Positions 25,444 to 33,875 of a stretch of 64,000 nt of DNA are shown piece after piece (the first letter of the stretch is position 1; each line of letters begins with the position of its first letter). Position numbers and translations under genes: made by a program. The stretch lies in the NCBI RefSeq assembly GCF_001186365.1, contig NZ_LDTZ01000019.1, positions 248,001 to 312,000 of the forward strand. Reading direction: 5' to 3'. Source of the DNA: Gordonia jacobaea. Its GTDB lineage: Bacteria; Actinomycetota; Actinomycetes; Mycobacteriales; Mycobacteriaceae. The notes beneath the pieces were generated by a model. That model saw only the letters and a list, made by a program, of their open reading frames with translations. It was not told the origin of the DNA and made no database searches.

Positions 25444-26450
25444 TGGTTACCGACAACATGATTCGACTCAACCTGAACGAGTCGGCCTATCCGCCACTGC
25501 CCGCGGTCGCCGAAGTTCTCCATCAACAGGTGCTGTCGGCACACCGCTACCCGGAGTTCACTCCGCACGGTTCCCGTCGCGTCATCGCACATCATCTGGG
25601 AGTGTCCGACGACATGGTCACCGTCGGCGCTGGAGCAACCGGGGTCATCCTCCAGGCACTGCAGGCAGCTCTCGACCAATACCACGGCGTCGCGCCCGAA
25701 CTGGTGACCGCGACCCCGACATTCGACGGGTTTCCGATCCTCGCACAGTTGCTGCGCATGGACTTTCGCGGTGTGCCGCTTGATCGCGGCGGAGGGGTCG
25801 ACCTCGACGCGCTGCGCACCTCCGTCACCGCGTCGACCGTCGCCGTGATCGTCTGCTCCCCACACAACCCGACAGGCACGATCGTCGACGAACGCGAACT
25901 ACATGCGTTTCTGACTTCACTACCCGACCACGTGACGGCCATCCTCGATCAGGCCTACATCGAGTTCAGTACTGCCGCACCAGATCTGCACCGGCTGATC
26001 GCACGGCATCCCCGATTGGTGGTCGTCCGAACCTTCAGCAAGGCACACGGTCTCGCGGCTCTGCGGGTTGGTTACGGCGTCGGTGACGAGCGGCTGATGT
26101 CTGGCATCCGTCGATTCGAGATTCCGTTTGCGGTGAGTGCGCCTGCCCAAGCGGCGGTGCCGGTGGCGTTGGCCGCGACGACAGCGCTCGCGCACCGCGT
26201 CGAGGCCATGCGCGCCGCGCGTGATCGGCTGTCCGCGCAACTGCACGCGATAGGCGCGTCGACCATCGCGGGTGAGGGCAACTTCGTCTATCTGCCCGGC
26301 GCGGACGGAGTGGCGCTCGGCTCGCTGCTCGGCACATGCGGCGTTGCGGTGAAGACAGTTCCCGGTCACGGCGTCCGGATCACCGTCGGCGACACCTTCA
26401 GCAACGCGCGTGTACTCGCCGCGTTGCGCGCGACGGCAGCAACTGCCTGA
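25443..26450 (+). CDS. PLP-dependent aminotransferase (HisC-like, class I/II)
   Basis: A 335-residue fold-type I aminotransferase. SPHNPTGT, the aspartate in ILDQAYIEF and the PLP lysine in TFSKAHGLAALRVGYG place it with histidinol-phosphate aminotransferase-like enzymes. It also resembles decarboxylases of that subgroup. No other histidine genes are nearby, so it is not assumed to be HisC. The GTG at 25443 abuts the previous stop; an ATG at 25458 is the alternative. It probably aminates the ketone or aldehyde made by the ThDP enzyme. Confidence 0.82.
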   Translation: MVTDNMIRLNLNESAYPPLPAVAEVLHQQVLSAHRYPEFTPHGSRRVIAHHLGVSDDMVTVGAGATGVILQALQAALDQYHGVAPELVTATPTFDGFPILAQLLRMDFRGVPLDRGGGVDLDALRTSVTASTVAVIVCSPHNPTGTIVDERELHAFLTSLPDHVTAILDQAYIEFSTAAPDLHRLIARHPRLVVVRTFSKAHGLAALRVGYGVGDERLMSGIRRFEIPFAVSAPAQAAVPVALAATTALAHRVEAMRAARDRLSAQLHAIGASTIAGEGNFVYLPGADGVALGSLLGTCGVAVKTVPGHGVRITVGDTFSNARVLAALRATAATA

Positions 26451-26472
26451 GCGAGCAACTGCCTGGGCGGTG

Positions 26473-26997
26473 TCAGCGTCCCGACGCGAAGATCTGCTCG
26501 AGCACTTCGGGGAGTTCGGTGAAGGGTCCCGGAAAGAACTGCTCGTTGATGAAGAAGGCGGGCGTGCCGTTGACGCCGCTGCGGAGCCCACTGTTGATCT
26601 GACCCTGGATGCGATCACCGAACTGCTGCGCACTCACTGCGGCCTCAGCTGCGGCAGGGTCTAGTCCGAGACTCGTCGCCAACTCGCGATAGAAGCTCTC
26701 GCCGAGCTGATCCTGATTCTCATACAACGCGTCGTGCGCCTCCCAGAACTTGCCCTGGTCGCCCGCGTATTCGGCGAACTCCGCCGCTGCGAGTGCCTGC
26801 GGGTGGATCTCGGGGATCGGGAAGTTGCGAAAGACGAATCGCAGCGAGTCGGGATAGCTGCGCTGGAGTTGCTTCACGATCGGATAGGCCTGCCCGCAAT
26901 AGGAACACTGATAGTCGCCGTACTCGACGAGTGTGAGAGCAGCGTCGGACGGTCCTTGAACGTAGTCGTCGGATCCCACGGGTTGGGTCAGCGGCAT
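26473..26997 (-). CDS. DsbA-family thioredoxin-fold protein
   Basis: A 174-residue cytoplasmic-type DsbA/FrnE-like protein without a signal peptide. The redox motif CSYC is at residues 31-34 within VEYGDYQCSYC, a helical insertion follows, and the cis-proline loop is NGTPAFFI. GAGGAGT precedes the ATG. It lies 10 bases after the peroxiredoxin gene in the same direction, so the two form a thiol-redox pair, possibly with this protein reducing the peroxidase. Confidence 0.88.
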   Translation of the reverse strand: MPLTQPVGSDDYVQGPSDAALTLVEYGDYQCSYCGQAYPIVKQLQRSYPDSLRFVFRNFPIPEIHPQALAAAEFAEYAGDQGKFWEAHDALYENQDQLGESFYRELATSLGLDPAAAEAAVSAQQFGDRIQGQINSGLRSGVNGTPAFFINEQFFPGPFTELPEVLEQIFASGR

Positions 26998-27007
26998 GGT
27001 CGACTCC

Positions 27008-27505
27008 TCACGCGTTCTTGTTCTTGAGGGCTTCGAGGGCGTCGAGCACCCCGTTCACACCCGGGTTGATGGCCATCGGCGACAGGTAGCTCCACGAGAT
27101 GACGCCGTCCGCGTCGACGACGAACAGAGCGCGCTTGGAGCAGCCGGCCTGTTCGTCGTATGCGCCGTACTCCTTGGAGACCGCGCCCTTGGGGTTGTAG
27201 TCAGCAAGGAGGTCGTAGCCGAGCTTGCGCGACTCCTTGAACGCCTGGTGACTCCACGCGCTGTCGACCGAGATGCCGAGGAGAACCGCGCCGTACTCCT
27301 GTAGCAGCGGCAGCGACTGGTTGAAGACGGCGAGTTCGTCGCCGCATACCTGACTCCAGTCGGCGGGATAGAACACGAGGACAACGGGATTGCCCTTGAG
27401 TTCAGAGAGGCTCAGCGATTGATCGGGCGTCGCCTTGAGGGTGAAATCGGGCGCGGTGGTACCGGCCTCAAGGATGCTGTCTGGTGCGGTGCTTGTGTCG
27501 GCCAT
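27008..27505 (-). CDS. Peroxiredoxin (AhpC/TSA, AhpE-like)
   Basis: A 165-residue thiol peroxidase. The peroxidatic motif is YPADWSQVC with Cys54; the usual Thr is Ser51. A second cysteine in EQAGCSKRALFVVD (about residue 121) could resolve the sulfenic acid. The GAVSKEYGAYDEQAG stretch is close to the AhpE group of mycolate bacteria. It reduces peroxides using thiol partners; the DsbA-like protein encoded 10 bases downstream is a candidate. There is no signal peptide. Confidence 0.85.
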   Translation of the reverse strand: MADTSTAPDSILEAGTTAPDFTLKATPDQSLSLSELKGNPVVLVFYPADWSQVCGDELAVFNQSLPLLQEYGAVLLGISVDSAWSHQAFKESRKLGYDLLADYNPKGAVSKEYGAYDEQAGCSKRALFVVDADGVISWSYLSPMAINPGVNGVLDALEALKNKNA

Positions 27506-27636
27506 ACTCCGATCGTTGCACGCAAAAGGGGGTCACCGCACTGAAAGCCCGGCGACTTCTGCGTACTGACGTCTGCCAGTGGAGATGCGACGCAAACCGC
27601 TGTCGCACCTATACGTAACAGTGACTTTCGAGGCGT

Positions 27637-27677
27637 AGTGCCTGTCGGGAAGTCCTGAATGACTCCCCGACTGCACT
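27637..27677. terminator. Imperfect hairpin after the deacylase gene
   Basis: AGTGCCTGTCGGGAAGTC pairs with GACTCCCCGACTGCACT with two small mismatches around a CTGAAT loop. The right arm touches the stop codon of the deacylase gene, which suits termination of that minus-strand transcript. Confidence 0.45.
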
Positions 27678-29479
27678 CAGCTCGTCCGGATGAGTTCACG
27701 CTCAGCTGTCGCCGGCGGCACAATTGTCGGCGGAGTGGTGTGCCCGGCCCGCAGGAAGCTACCCGTGCGCACCGTCCCCACGGACGGCGCGAACTCACCG
27801 TCGGCGAACACGGTCTGTCCGCTCACCATGACGGCTCTGATTGCGGCGTCGTTTCGATTCACCATGCGCGACATCTGGCCGAACTGTTCGATCGGCGCCT
27901 CGCCGTACGCTTCGAGTTGCTCGTCGAGGTGTTCGGGATCGATCACGACGAGGTCGGCTCGGTCGCCGACCCGCAGGTGTCCCGCGTCGATGTCGTAGAA
28001 GTCGGCGACTTCACCGGTGAGGCGATGGATCGCGTATTCGGTACTCATGAACGGCTTTCCGGCCTGCTCGGCGTCACGAACATGGCGCAGCAACCGCAGC
28101 CCGCTGTTGTAGAAGGCCATGTTGCGCAGGTGAGCTCCGGCGTCGGAGAAGCCCATCTGGACCGTTGGCCAGGTGGCGATCTTCTTGAGCATTTCCGGAC
28201 GATGATTCGAGATGGTTGTGCGCCAACGGATCTCACGGCCGTGTTCGACGACGAGGTCGAGGAAGGCGTCCACCGGGTGGAGTCCGCCACGATCGAGCCC
28301 GACCTGACCGAACGACTTTCCGATCACCGACTCGTCGGGACACGCGACGATGTCGGCGTCGAAGAAGTCGCGGTGCCACACCCTGATGCCGAACTTCTGC
28401 TCGTAGTCCTTGCGGAACCTGCGCCGGTACTCCTCGTCTTGGATGAGCGCATCTCGTTCAATGTCGTCACGCAGGTGCAATGCCGCTGCGCCGGAACCGA
28501 ATTCCTCGAAGATCACCAGATCGATACCGTCCGCATACACCTCGAACGGCACCGGCAGGTGCTGCCAGCGGAAGTCGCCGCCCAAGCGATTGATGAGCGC
28601 GGTAGGGCGGTCCATCAGGATCAGCGCTTTCTCGTTCGACTTCACGTCGGCCGCAGACAGCAGCGACGTCTTCAGCACAGGGCGCCCGAAGCCGATCGAC
28701 TGCACCATCTGCGACAGCAGATTGAGCGGGTTCTGGATGTCGGGTCCCGACTGCAGCACTCGGCCGCTGTGGCGCAGCATGCTCTTGAGTCGGCGCAGCT
28801 CTTTGGGTTTGGCGTACGTCGACGGCAGGGTGCGTGACCGACATGTCACGCCGTCGAGCTTGTCGAACTTGAGCTGCTGCGACGAGAGTCCGACGAATCC
28901 CTCGACGAGCGCGTCGCCGAGCATCTCCTCCATCCGTGCCTGCTCCGCGCGTGTGGGTCGTACATCCGATCGTGTCGCACGATCGAGACCCATCACAGAC
29001 GTCCGCATGTCCGAATGTCCGATGAATGCAGCGAGATTCGCCCCGAGCGGCAGACCCTCCAACCGTTCGACATACTCCCTCGGCGACGACCAGTCCTTGT
29101 GTTCGTCCACCGCGGAGATGACGTGGTCGCGCGGGATCGCTTCGACGCGCCCGAAGAGGTCGCCCGCCTCCTCCCCGTTGACGTAGATCGTCGACAGCGA
29201 GCACGACCCGATGAACACTGTGGTCACGCCGTGGCGAAGCGACTCGGTCAGCTCCGGGGTGTCGAGAACCTCGACGTCGTAGTGCGTGTGGATGTCGATC
29301 AGACCCGGCGTCACCCATGCACCCTCGGCGTCGATGACCCGTGCACCCTCGGTGTCGAGGGGTTCCGTACTGATCGCGGCCACCCGACCGTCGCGAATAC
29401 CGATGTCGCGGATCGCCGACGGCGCCCCCGAGCCGTCGAACCACCGGCCACCTCGAACGACTGTGTCAAATGTGGACAT
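27677..29479 (-). CDS. N-acyl-D-amino-acid deacylase-family amidohydrolase
   Basis: A 600-residue zinc amidohydrolase. The first metal ligands are in PGLIDIHTHYD (about residue 60), and FIGHSDMR and later conserved blocks match D-aminoacylase-type enzymes, which hydrolyse N-acyl-D-amino acids or similar amides. It ends with the usual composite beta-domain segment (GDRADLVVIDPEHL, VMVSGQTVF). The ATG at 29479 has GGGAG upstream; the longer in-frame start is not family-like. It is divergent from the alpha/beta hydrolase gene across an 80-bp gap with an operator-like palindrome. Confidence 0.85.
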   Translation of the reverse strand: MSTFDTVVRGGRWFDGSGAPSAIRDIGIRDGRVAAISTEPLDTEGARVIDAEGAWVTPGLIDIHTHYDVEVLDTPELTESLRHGVTTVFIGSCSLSTIYVNGEEAGDLFGRVEAIPRDHVISAVDEHKDWSSPREYVERLEGLPLGANLAAFIGHSDMRTSVMGLDRATRSDVRPTRAEQARMEEMLGDALVEGFVGLSSQQLKFDKLDGVTCRSRTLPSTYAKPKELRRLKSMLRHSGRVLQSGPDIQNPLNLLSQMVQSIGFGRPVLKTSLLSAADVKSNEKALILMDRPTALINRLGGDFRWQHLPVPFEVYADGIDLVIFEEFGSGAAALHLRDDIERDALIQDEEYRRRFRKDYEQKFGIRVWHRDFFDADIVACPDESVIGKSFGQVGLDRGGLHPVDAFLDLVVEHGREIRWRTTISNHRPEMLKKIATWPTVQMGFSDAGAHLRNMAFYNSGLRLLRHVRDAEQAGKPFMSTEYAIHRLTGEVADFYDIDAGHLRVGDRADLVVIDPEHLDEQLEAYGEAPIEQFGQMSRMVNRNDAAIRAVMVSGQTVFADGEFAPSVGTVRTGSFLRAGHTTPPTIVPPATAERELIRTS

Positions 29480-29529
29480 GGCCACTCCCTTCGCCGGGCT
29501 CATCGTGGCACAGATCACACTCGATGTAG

Positions 29530-29552
29530 ACACTTTCTCGGAAATGTATAGT
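29530..29552 (+). promoter_or_regulatory. -10 box and imperfect palindrome, leaderless start
   Basis: TATAGT at 29547-29552 sits eight bases before the GTG start at 29560, so transcription would begin at or next to the start codon (a leaderless mRNA, common in these bacteria). The overlapping ACACTTTCTCGGAAATGT (29530-29547) is an imperfect palindrome with ACA/TGT ends and could be a repressor site. Confidence 0.45.
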
Positions 29553-29559
29553 CCAGTTG

Positions 29560-30447
29560 GTGACGACCGCCGACATCGCTCCCGACCTTCGACGCACCGC
29601 ACGCTGGATTCCTCGCGGAATCGGACTGCGGCACATGCCGCGAGGCGTCCTACGACTCGGCGGTATGCCCCTGGCCCGCGTGCGCGGCGTCCCGACGGTC
29701 GCGATCGGGCCAGGGGTATCGATTCGCCTGCACCGGCCAACCGGAGCACAGAACACCGGCACCGCGATGCTGTGGATCCACGGCGGCGGGTACGTGCTCG
29801 GTTCTGCCGGACAAGATGACATCTACTGCCGCGACCTCGCCGACGCCACCGGCATCACGGTGGCTGCCGTCAACTACAGACTCGCGCCGCAATACCCGTA
29901 TCCGACACCGCTCGAGGACTGCTATACCGCGCTCGCATGGCTGGCCGAGCAACCGTGGGTCGACCGCGATCGCATCGCAATCGCCGGCGCCAGCGCGGGA
30001 GGCGGCCTCACCGCCGCACTCGCACTGCTGACACGCGATCGCGGCGACATCCCCCTCGCTGCACAGGCTCTCGTGTATCCGATGCTCGACGACCGGACCG
30101 CGGCGACGCCCACGGGACGTCGATACGTGCTCTGGTCTGAGCGTGATAATCAGCGGGGGTGGGATCTCTACCTCGGCGCTGCGGACAGGCAGCGGGCCGT
30201 ACCCGCACGCCGCGCAGATCTCGACGGCTTACCGCCTACCTGGCTCGGCGTCGGAACCTGCGACCTGTTCCACGACGAGACACTGGACTACGCACGACGA
30301 CTCCGCGAGGCAGGGGTCGACTGCGATGTCGAGATCGCCGACGGCGCCTTCCACGCGTTCGATCAGATTGCGCCGAAAGCACCTACCACGCAACGTTTCA
30401 ACGAGTCACTGCGCTCGTTCCTGCGTAGAGAGCTCGCCTCCGTGTGA
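29560..30447 (+). CDS. Alpha/beta hydrolase (hormone-sensitive lipase-like)
   Basis: A 295-residue esterase. The oxyanion motif HGGGYVLG (about residue 75), nucleophile GASAGGG, and late Asp (CDLFHDE) and His (GAFHAF) form the HSL-type catalytic set. The GTG at 29560 is supported by a -10 box immediately upstream. Its stop lies two bases from the converging SDR gene. The substrate is likely a short-chain ester, by family. Confidence 0.87.
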   Translation: MTTADIAPDLRRTARWIPRGIGLRHMPRGVLRLGGMPLARVRGVPTVAIGPGVSIRLHRPTGAQNTGTAMLWIHGGGYVLGSAGQDDIYCRDLADATGITVAAVNYRLAPQYPYPTPLEDCYTALAWLAEQPWVDRDRIAIAGASAGGGLTAALALLTRDRGDIPLAAQALVYPMLDDRTAATPTGRRYVLWSERDNQRGWDLYLGAADRQRAVPARRADLDGLPPTWLGVGTCDLFHDETLDYARRLREAGVDCDVEIADGAFHAFDQIAPKAPTTQRFNESLRSFLRRELASV

Positions 30448-30449
30448 GG

Positions 30450-31223
30450 TCAGCCGTCAACCTCCGACGCGTCGACGACTCCGAAGTCCTTGTGCGCCAA
30501 GCCCGCAACGACACCACCGTCGACGACGAACTCCGCCCCCGTGGAGTAGCTCGACTCGTCGGAAGCCAGGTAGACAACGAGTTTCGACACCTCGGACGGG
30601 TCCGCAGCCCTACCGAGTGCGGTCTGGAAGATGTCGTCGGGCACCCATTCCGTCATCGGCGTCTTGATCAGGCCGGGGTGCACCGAGTTGACCCGAATGC
30701 CGCTCGGCCCCAACTCCAGCGCAGCCGACTTGGTGAGTCCACGCACACCGAACTTGGACGCTGTGTAACCGTGAGTGGCAATCGTTCCCGCCAGCCCCTC
30801 GATCGACGAGATGTTGATGATCGAGCCGCTGCCGGCCTCCTTCATCTGCGGCACAACAGATTTGATGCCGAGGAACACTCCGGTCAGGTTCACATCGAGG
30901 ATCTTGCGCCAGTCGTCGAGTGTATAGTCCTCGAACAGGCCGAAGTTCACGATTCCCGCGTTGTTCACCAAGACGTCCAGGCGCCCGAAAGTGTCGACCG
31001 TGGACGCGACAGCGGCTTGCCAGTCGTCGGGTTCGGTGACGTCGAGATGGACGTAGCGCACCGCATCGCCGACTTCGTCGGCCAGCGCCTTGCCCTCGTC
31101 GTCGAGGATGTCGCCGGCGACGACGCGCGCGCCCTCCGCGATCATCTCGCGCACGTGCGCTGCACCCATGCCCCGCGCACCGCCACTCACCAGCGCAACC
31201 TTGCCTGCCAGCCGCTCGCTCAT
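30450..31223 (-). CDS. Short-chain dehydrogenase (3-alpha/20-beta-hydroxysteroid DH-like)
   Basis: A 257-residue classical SDR. The cofactor loop is VSGGARGMG, followed by NNAG, and the catalytic Ser and YTASK (Tyr and Lys) are all present, with a FNTG-like glycine-rich C-terminal TGAEFVVDGG. It oxidises or reduces a hydroxyl/keto group, and similarity to hydroxysteroid dehydrogenases is by general pattern only. GGGGAG precedes the ATG at 31223. It is divergent from the DUF2316 gene, sharing a 132-bp promoter region. Confidence 0.88.
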   Translation of the reverse strand: MSERLAGKVALVSGGARGMGAAHVREMIAEGARVVAGDILDDEGKALADEVGDAVRYVHLDVTEPDDWQAAVASTVDTFGRLDVLVNNAGIVNFGLFEDYTLDDWRKILDVNLTGVFLGIKSVVPQMKEAGSGSIINISSIEGLAGTIATHGYTASKFGVRGLTKSAALELGPSGIRVNSVHPGLIKTPMTEWVPDDIFQTALGRAADPSEVSKLVVYLASDESSYSTGAEFVVDGGVVAGLAHKDFGVVDASEVDG

Positions 31224-31300
31224 CGTCTCCCCTTCCAGGCTCCGTCTCGGGCGACCATACGCTTGCCTTGTCACTGTATGGCGTGAATTTCATAGACTGG

Positions 31301-31335
31301 TGCACAGACCAACTAATGACTGCGCAGACCAACTT
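31301..31335. promoter_or_regulatory. 20-bp-spaced direct repeats TGCrCAGACCAACTw
   Basis: TGCACAGACCAACTA (31301-31315) and TGCGCAGACCAACTT (31321-31335) are direct repeats starting exactly 20 bp apart, about two helical turns, in the divergent SDR/DUF2316 promoter region. The arrangement suits cooperative binding by a dimer or pair of dimers. The binding protein is not identified. Confidence 0.5.
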
Positions 31336-31355
31336 GTAAAAGGGAGACGACGATC

Positions 31356-31658
31356 ATGTCTCTGAACGCACACCAACGCCGCGTCACCAGCGCGGAACTG
31401 CGCGCGAATCTCGACCTCGCCGGTCTCGATACCGCAACTCTCGCAGCGCAACTCGGATTGTCGACCGCGGCCGTCGAGGATGCACTCGACATCGGACCCG
31501 CGACCGATCCGGCACTGGTGTGGCGCCTGCGCGATCACCTCGAATCCGCGGCCCGCGCGGCGGGCGCCCAGCCACACGAGTACACGTACCTTCCCGAGCG
31601 GATGCGATCGGCCGCGCAGGCCTGGTTCGGCGTTGGCGATCATCGCTTCTCGGACTGA
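31356..31658 (+). CDS. DUF2316-family small protein
   Basis: A 100-residue cytoplasmic protein with AELRANLDLAGLDTATLAAQ and LGLSTAAVEDALDI early on, read as a helix-turn-helix-like segment, and HEYTYLPERMRSAAQAWF at the end. This pattern fits DUF2316, which has no known function. AAAAGGGAG precedes the ATG. The HTH-like part and the repeats just upstream suggest it may bind its own promoter. Confidence 0.7.
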   Translation: MSLNAHQRRVTSAELRANLDLAGLDTATLAAQLGLSTAAVEDALDIGPATDPALVWRLRDHLESAARAAGAQPHEYTYLPERMRSAAQAWFGVGDHRFSD

Positions 31659-31728
31659 GTCGCTCCACACGAGGGGTTGGCGAAGCATTCTCAGCGCTCC
31701 TTCAGCGACTGACCGTCACACTCGTGCG

Positions 31729-32202
31729 ATGGACACGATCGCCGGACTGCCCGCGCACCCCCTGTTTGTTCACCTTGCGGTGGTGGCGATTCCCCTCACG
31801 GCCGTCCTGGCGATCCTGGCGAGCGTATGGCCGGCAGCACGCCGACGGCTCGGCTGGTTCACACCGGCGGTCGCGGTTGTCGCGATGACCATCACACCGC
31901 TCACCACTTCCGCGGGTGAGACATTGGAGAAGCAGGTACCGCGATCAGAAGCCCTGCACAGCCATACCGAGCTCGGCGGCCAGATGCTCTATTGGGTCGC
32001 AGCGCTTTTCGTACTGGTCGTACTCTCCTGGGCGATGTACGACGACACCATCGCGCGCCGGATACCTGCGGTGGCTTCGGTACGCGCGCACGGTTGGCTG
32101 CGGGTCGTGCTCGCGGTTGCGACTATCGTTGTGGCGCTTGGCGCTCTGGTGATGGTCGTCCGCGTCGGCGATTCCGGTGCGCGGTCTGTGTGGCTGGGCT
32201 GA
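31729..32202 (+). CDS. DUF2231-like four-helix membrane protein
   Basis: A 157-residue membrane protein with four hydrophobic segments. The opening GLPAHPLFVHLAVVAIPLTAVL and the central HSHTELGGQMLYWV, with conserved histidines, match DUF2231 proteins, proposed by some to be heme- or redox-linked. The function is unknown. The ATG at 31729 was chosen because the upstream in-frame stretch is basic and not membrane-like. Confidence 0.75.
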   Translation: MDTIAGLPAHPLFVHLAVVAIPLTAVLAILASVWPAARRRLGWFTPAVAVVAMTITPLTTSAGETLEKQVPRSEALHSHTELGGQMLYWVAALFVLVVLSWAMYDDTIARRIPAVASVRAHGWLRVVLAVATIVVALGALVMVVRVGDSGARSVWLG

Positions 32203-32247
32203 CGACGGTCACACGGCACACAGCGGCCACAAAGCGCACACCCGTTC

Positions 32248-32724
32248 TCAGATCACCTTGTCGATGTCTCCGGTCAGCTTCTCGGGCTTCACGGTCGGCG
32301 CGAAGCGGTCGACGACCTGACCGTCGCGGTCGACGAGGAACTTGGTGAAGTTCCACTTGATGCGATTGCCGAGCACGCCCGACTTCTGCTCGCGTAGCCA
32401 CGCGAAAAGCGGATGCGCGTCGGACCCGTTGACGTCGACTTTCGCGAACATCGGGAAGCTGACGTCGTAGGTGAGCGAGCAGAAGTTCTTGATCTCCGCC
32501 TCGTCGCCCGGTTCCTGATGAGCGAACTGATCACAGGGGAACCCGAGTACGACCAGCCCGCTCTCGGCGTAAGTCTTGCTGAGCTCTTCGAGTCCCTTGT
32601 ACTGCGGGGTGAAACCGCACTTCGACGCGGTGTTGACGATCAGCAACGGTTGCCCCCGGTAGTCGTCGAGGTCGACGGTGTTGCCGTCGATGTCCGTCGC
32701 CGTGAAGTCGTAGGCACTGGTCAT
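32248..32724 (-). CDS. Glutathione peroxidase-family thiol peroxidase
   Basis: A 158-residue protein with the three signatures NTASKCGFTPQY (Cys36 in place of selenocysteine), GFPCDQF and WNFTKFL. In actinobacteria such enzymes use thioredoxin or mycothiol-linked reductants rather than glutathione. Its single domain and length are standard. CGGAGG precedes the ATG at 32724. Confidence 0.92.
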   Translation of the reverse strand: MTSAYDFTATDIDGNTVDLDDYRGQPLLIVNTASKCGFTPQYKGLEELSKTYAESGLVVLGFPCDQFAHQEPGDEAEIKNFCSLTYDVSFPMFAKVDVNGSDAHPLFAWLREQKSGVLGNRIKWNFTKFLVDRDGQVVDRFAPTVKPEKLTGDIDKVI

Positions 32725-32792
32725 GGACTTACCTCCGGGTCGTTCCGATCAGCTTCTCCGCAGCCTATCCGACGAACGAATAGCCTCGAGGC

Positions 32793-33836
32793 GTGCGCAC
32801 CACAGATGACTTCCGCAGGGCCTGGCACGCCATCCGCACCTCTCGGTTCGCGCCCGCGCTGGTGATCGTGGTGATCCTCGGCATCGCGGCGGCGTTATTC
32901 GTCGGCTCCTACACGTACTCGACGGCCAACCCGAAACCCGAACGTGTGCCGATCGCCGTCGTCGGTGACCTGCCACCGCCGCAGTCAGCCGATGTCGAGG
33001 CACGGCTCGCGCGCGAACTCGGCAGTTCGGTCGATGTGCGTCATCTACCAACCCATGCCGAAGGCGTCGAACAGTTGCAGAACCAGCAGGTCTTCGCGGT
33101 TGTCGACATCGACACCACGGCGCGCACCATCGACGTCGAACTGTCGAGCGCGTCCGGTGCGACGGTCGCGCAACTCCTCGAGCAGAGCATGCCGCGTGCG
33201 GCCGCCGGGACCGGCTACCGGGTGAGCGTCCGCGACGTCAATCCACTACAACCCCGAGATCCGCACGGGCTCACCATCTTCTACATGATGCTTGCGGCGG
33301 TCATCATCGGATTCGTCGGCGCGATCCAGCTCGGCGTGCATGCCAACAAGTTGCGGCCCTGGGAGAGAATCGGATTCACCGCGTTGTACTCGCTACTGGG
33401 CGGGTTCACCATCTGCGCCATGATCGACTGGATCATCGGTGCGCTGACGCTGCCGGTGTTCGAGGTGTGGCTCATTCTTGCCCTGACGATGTTCACCTGC
33501 GGCATGATCTTCACGATGTTCAGCGCGATGTTCGGCCGCTGGGCAATCCTGCCGACATGGGCGGTCATGGTGCTGCTGGGTAATCCATCGTCGGGCGGCT
33601 CCGTCGCGTGGCCGCTGCTACCCCGGGTGATCGCGACCATCGGCGGCTGGCTGCCACCCGGCGCGTCGGTCAACGCGCTGCACACCGCAGTGTATTTCCG
33701 CGGGCATCAACATGTCTGGCCGTTCCTGGTGCTCACCACGTGGTCCGCGGTGAGTGTCGCCGTCTACCTGTTCGAGCGGCGCGTTCGGGGCCACAAGACC
33801 CCGAACGCACCCACCTCCGACATCGGCGCCGCCTGA
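32793..33836 (+). CDS. DUF3533/ABC-2-type membrane protein
   Basis: A 347-residue membrane protein. One helix (about 20-42) is followed by an extracytoplasmic domain of about 110 residues, then five or so helices and a basic tail. This is the layout of YhgE/Pip- and DUF3533-type proteins related to ABC-2 permeases. No ATPase is adjacent. The GTG at 32793 gives a normal basic amino end. The function is unknown; its 3' end converges with the emb genes. Confidence 0.7.
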   Translation: MRTTDDFRRAWHAIRTSRFAPALVIVVILGIAAALFVGSYTYSTANPKPERVPIAVVGDLPPPQSADVEARLARELGSSVDVRHLPTHAEGVEQLQNQQVFAVVDIDTTARTIDVELSSASGATVAQLLEQSMPRAAAGTGYRVSVRDVNPLQPRDPHGLTIFYMMLAAVIIGFVGAIQLGVHANKLRPWERIGFTALYSLLGGFTICAMIDWIIGALTLPVFEVWLILALTMFTCGMIFTMFSAMFGRWAILPTWAVMVLLGNPSSGGSVAWPLLPRVIATIGGWLPPGASVNALHTAVYFRGHQHVWPFLVLTTWSAVSVAVYLFERRVRGHKTPNAPTSDIGAA

Positions 33837-33875
33837 GATCGCAGAAACAGGCAAGGCTACAGAGCCCGGCAGGAC

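Noticed and set aside
26439..26465. Direct repeat GCAACTGCCTG across the aminotransferase stop codon
   Set aside because: Two 11-base copies 16 bp apart at one gene end, with no symmetry or family elsewhere; most likely a local slippage duplication.
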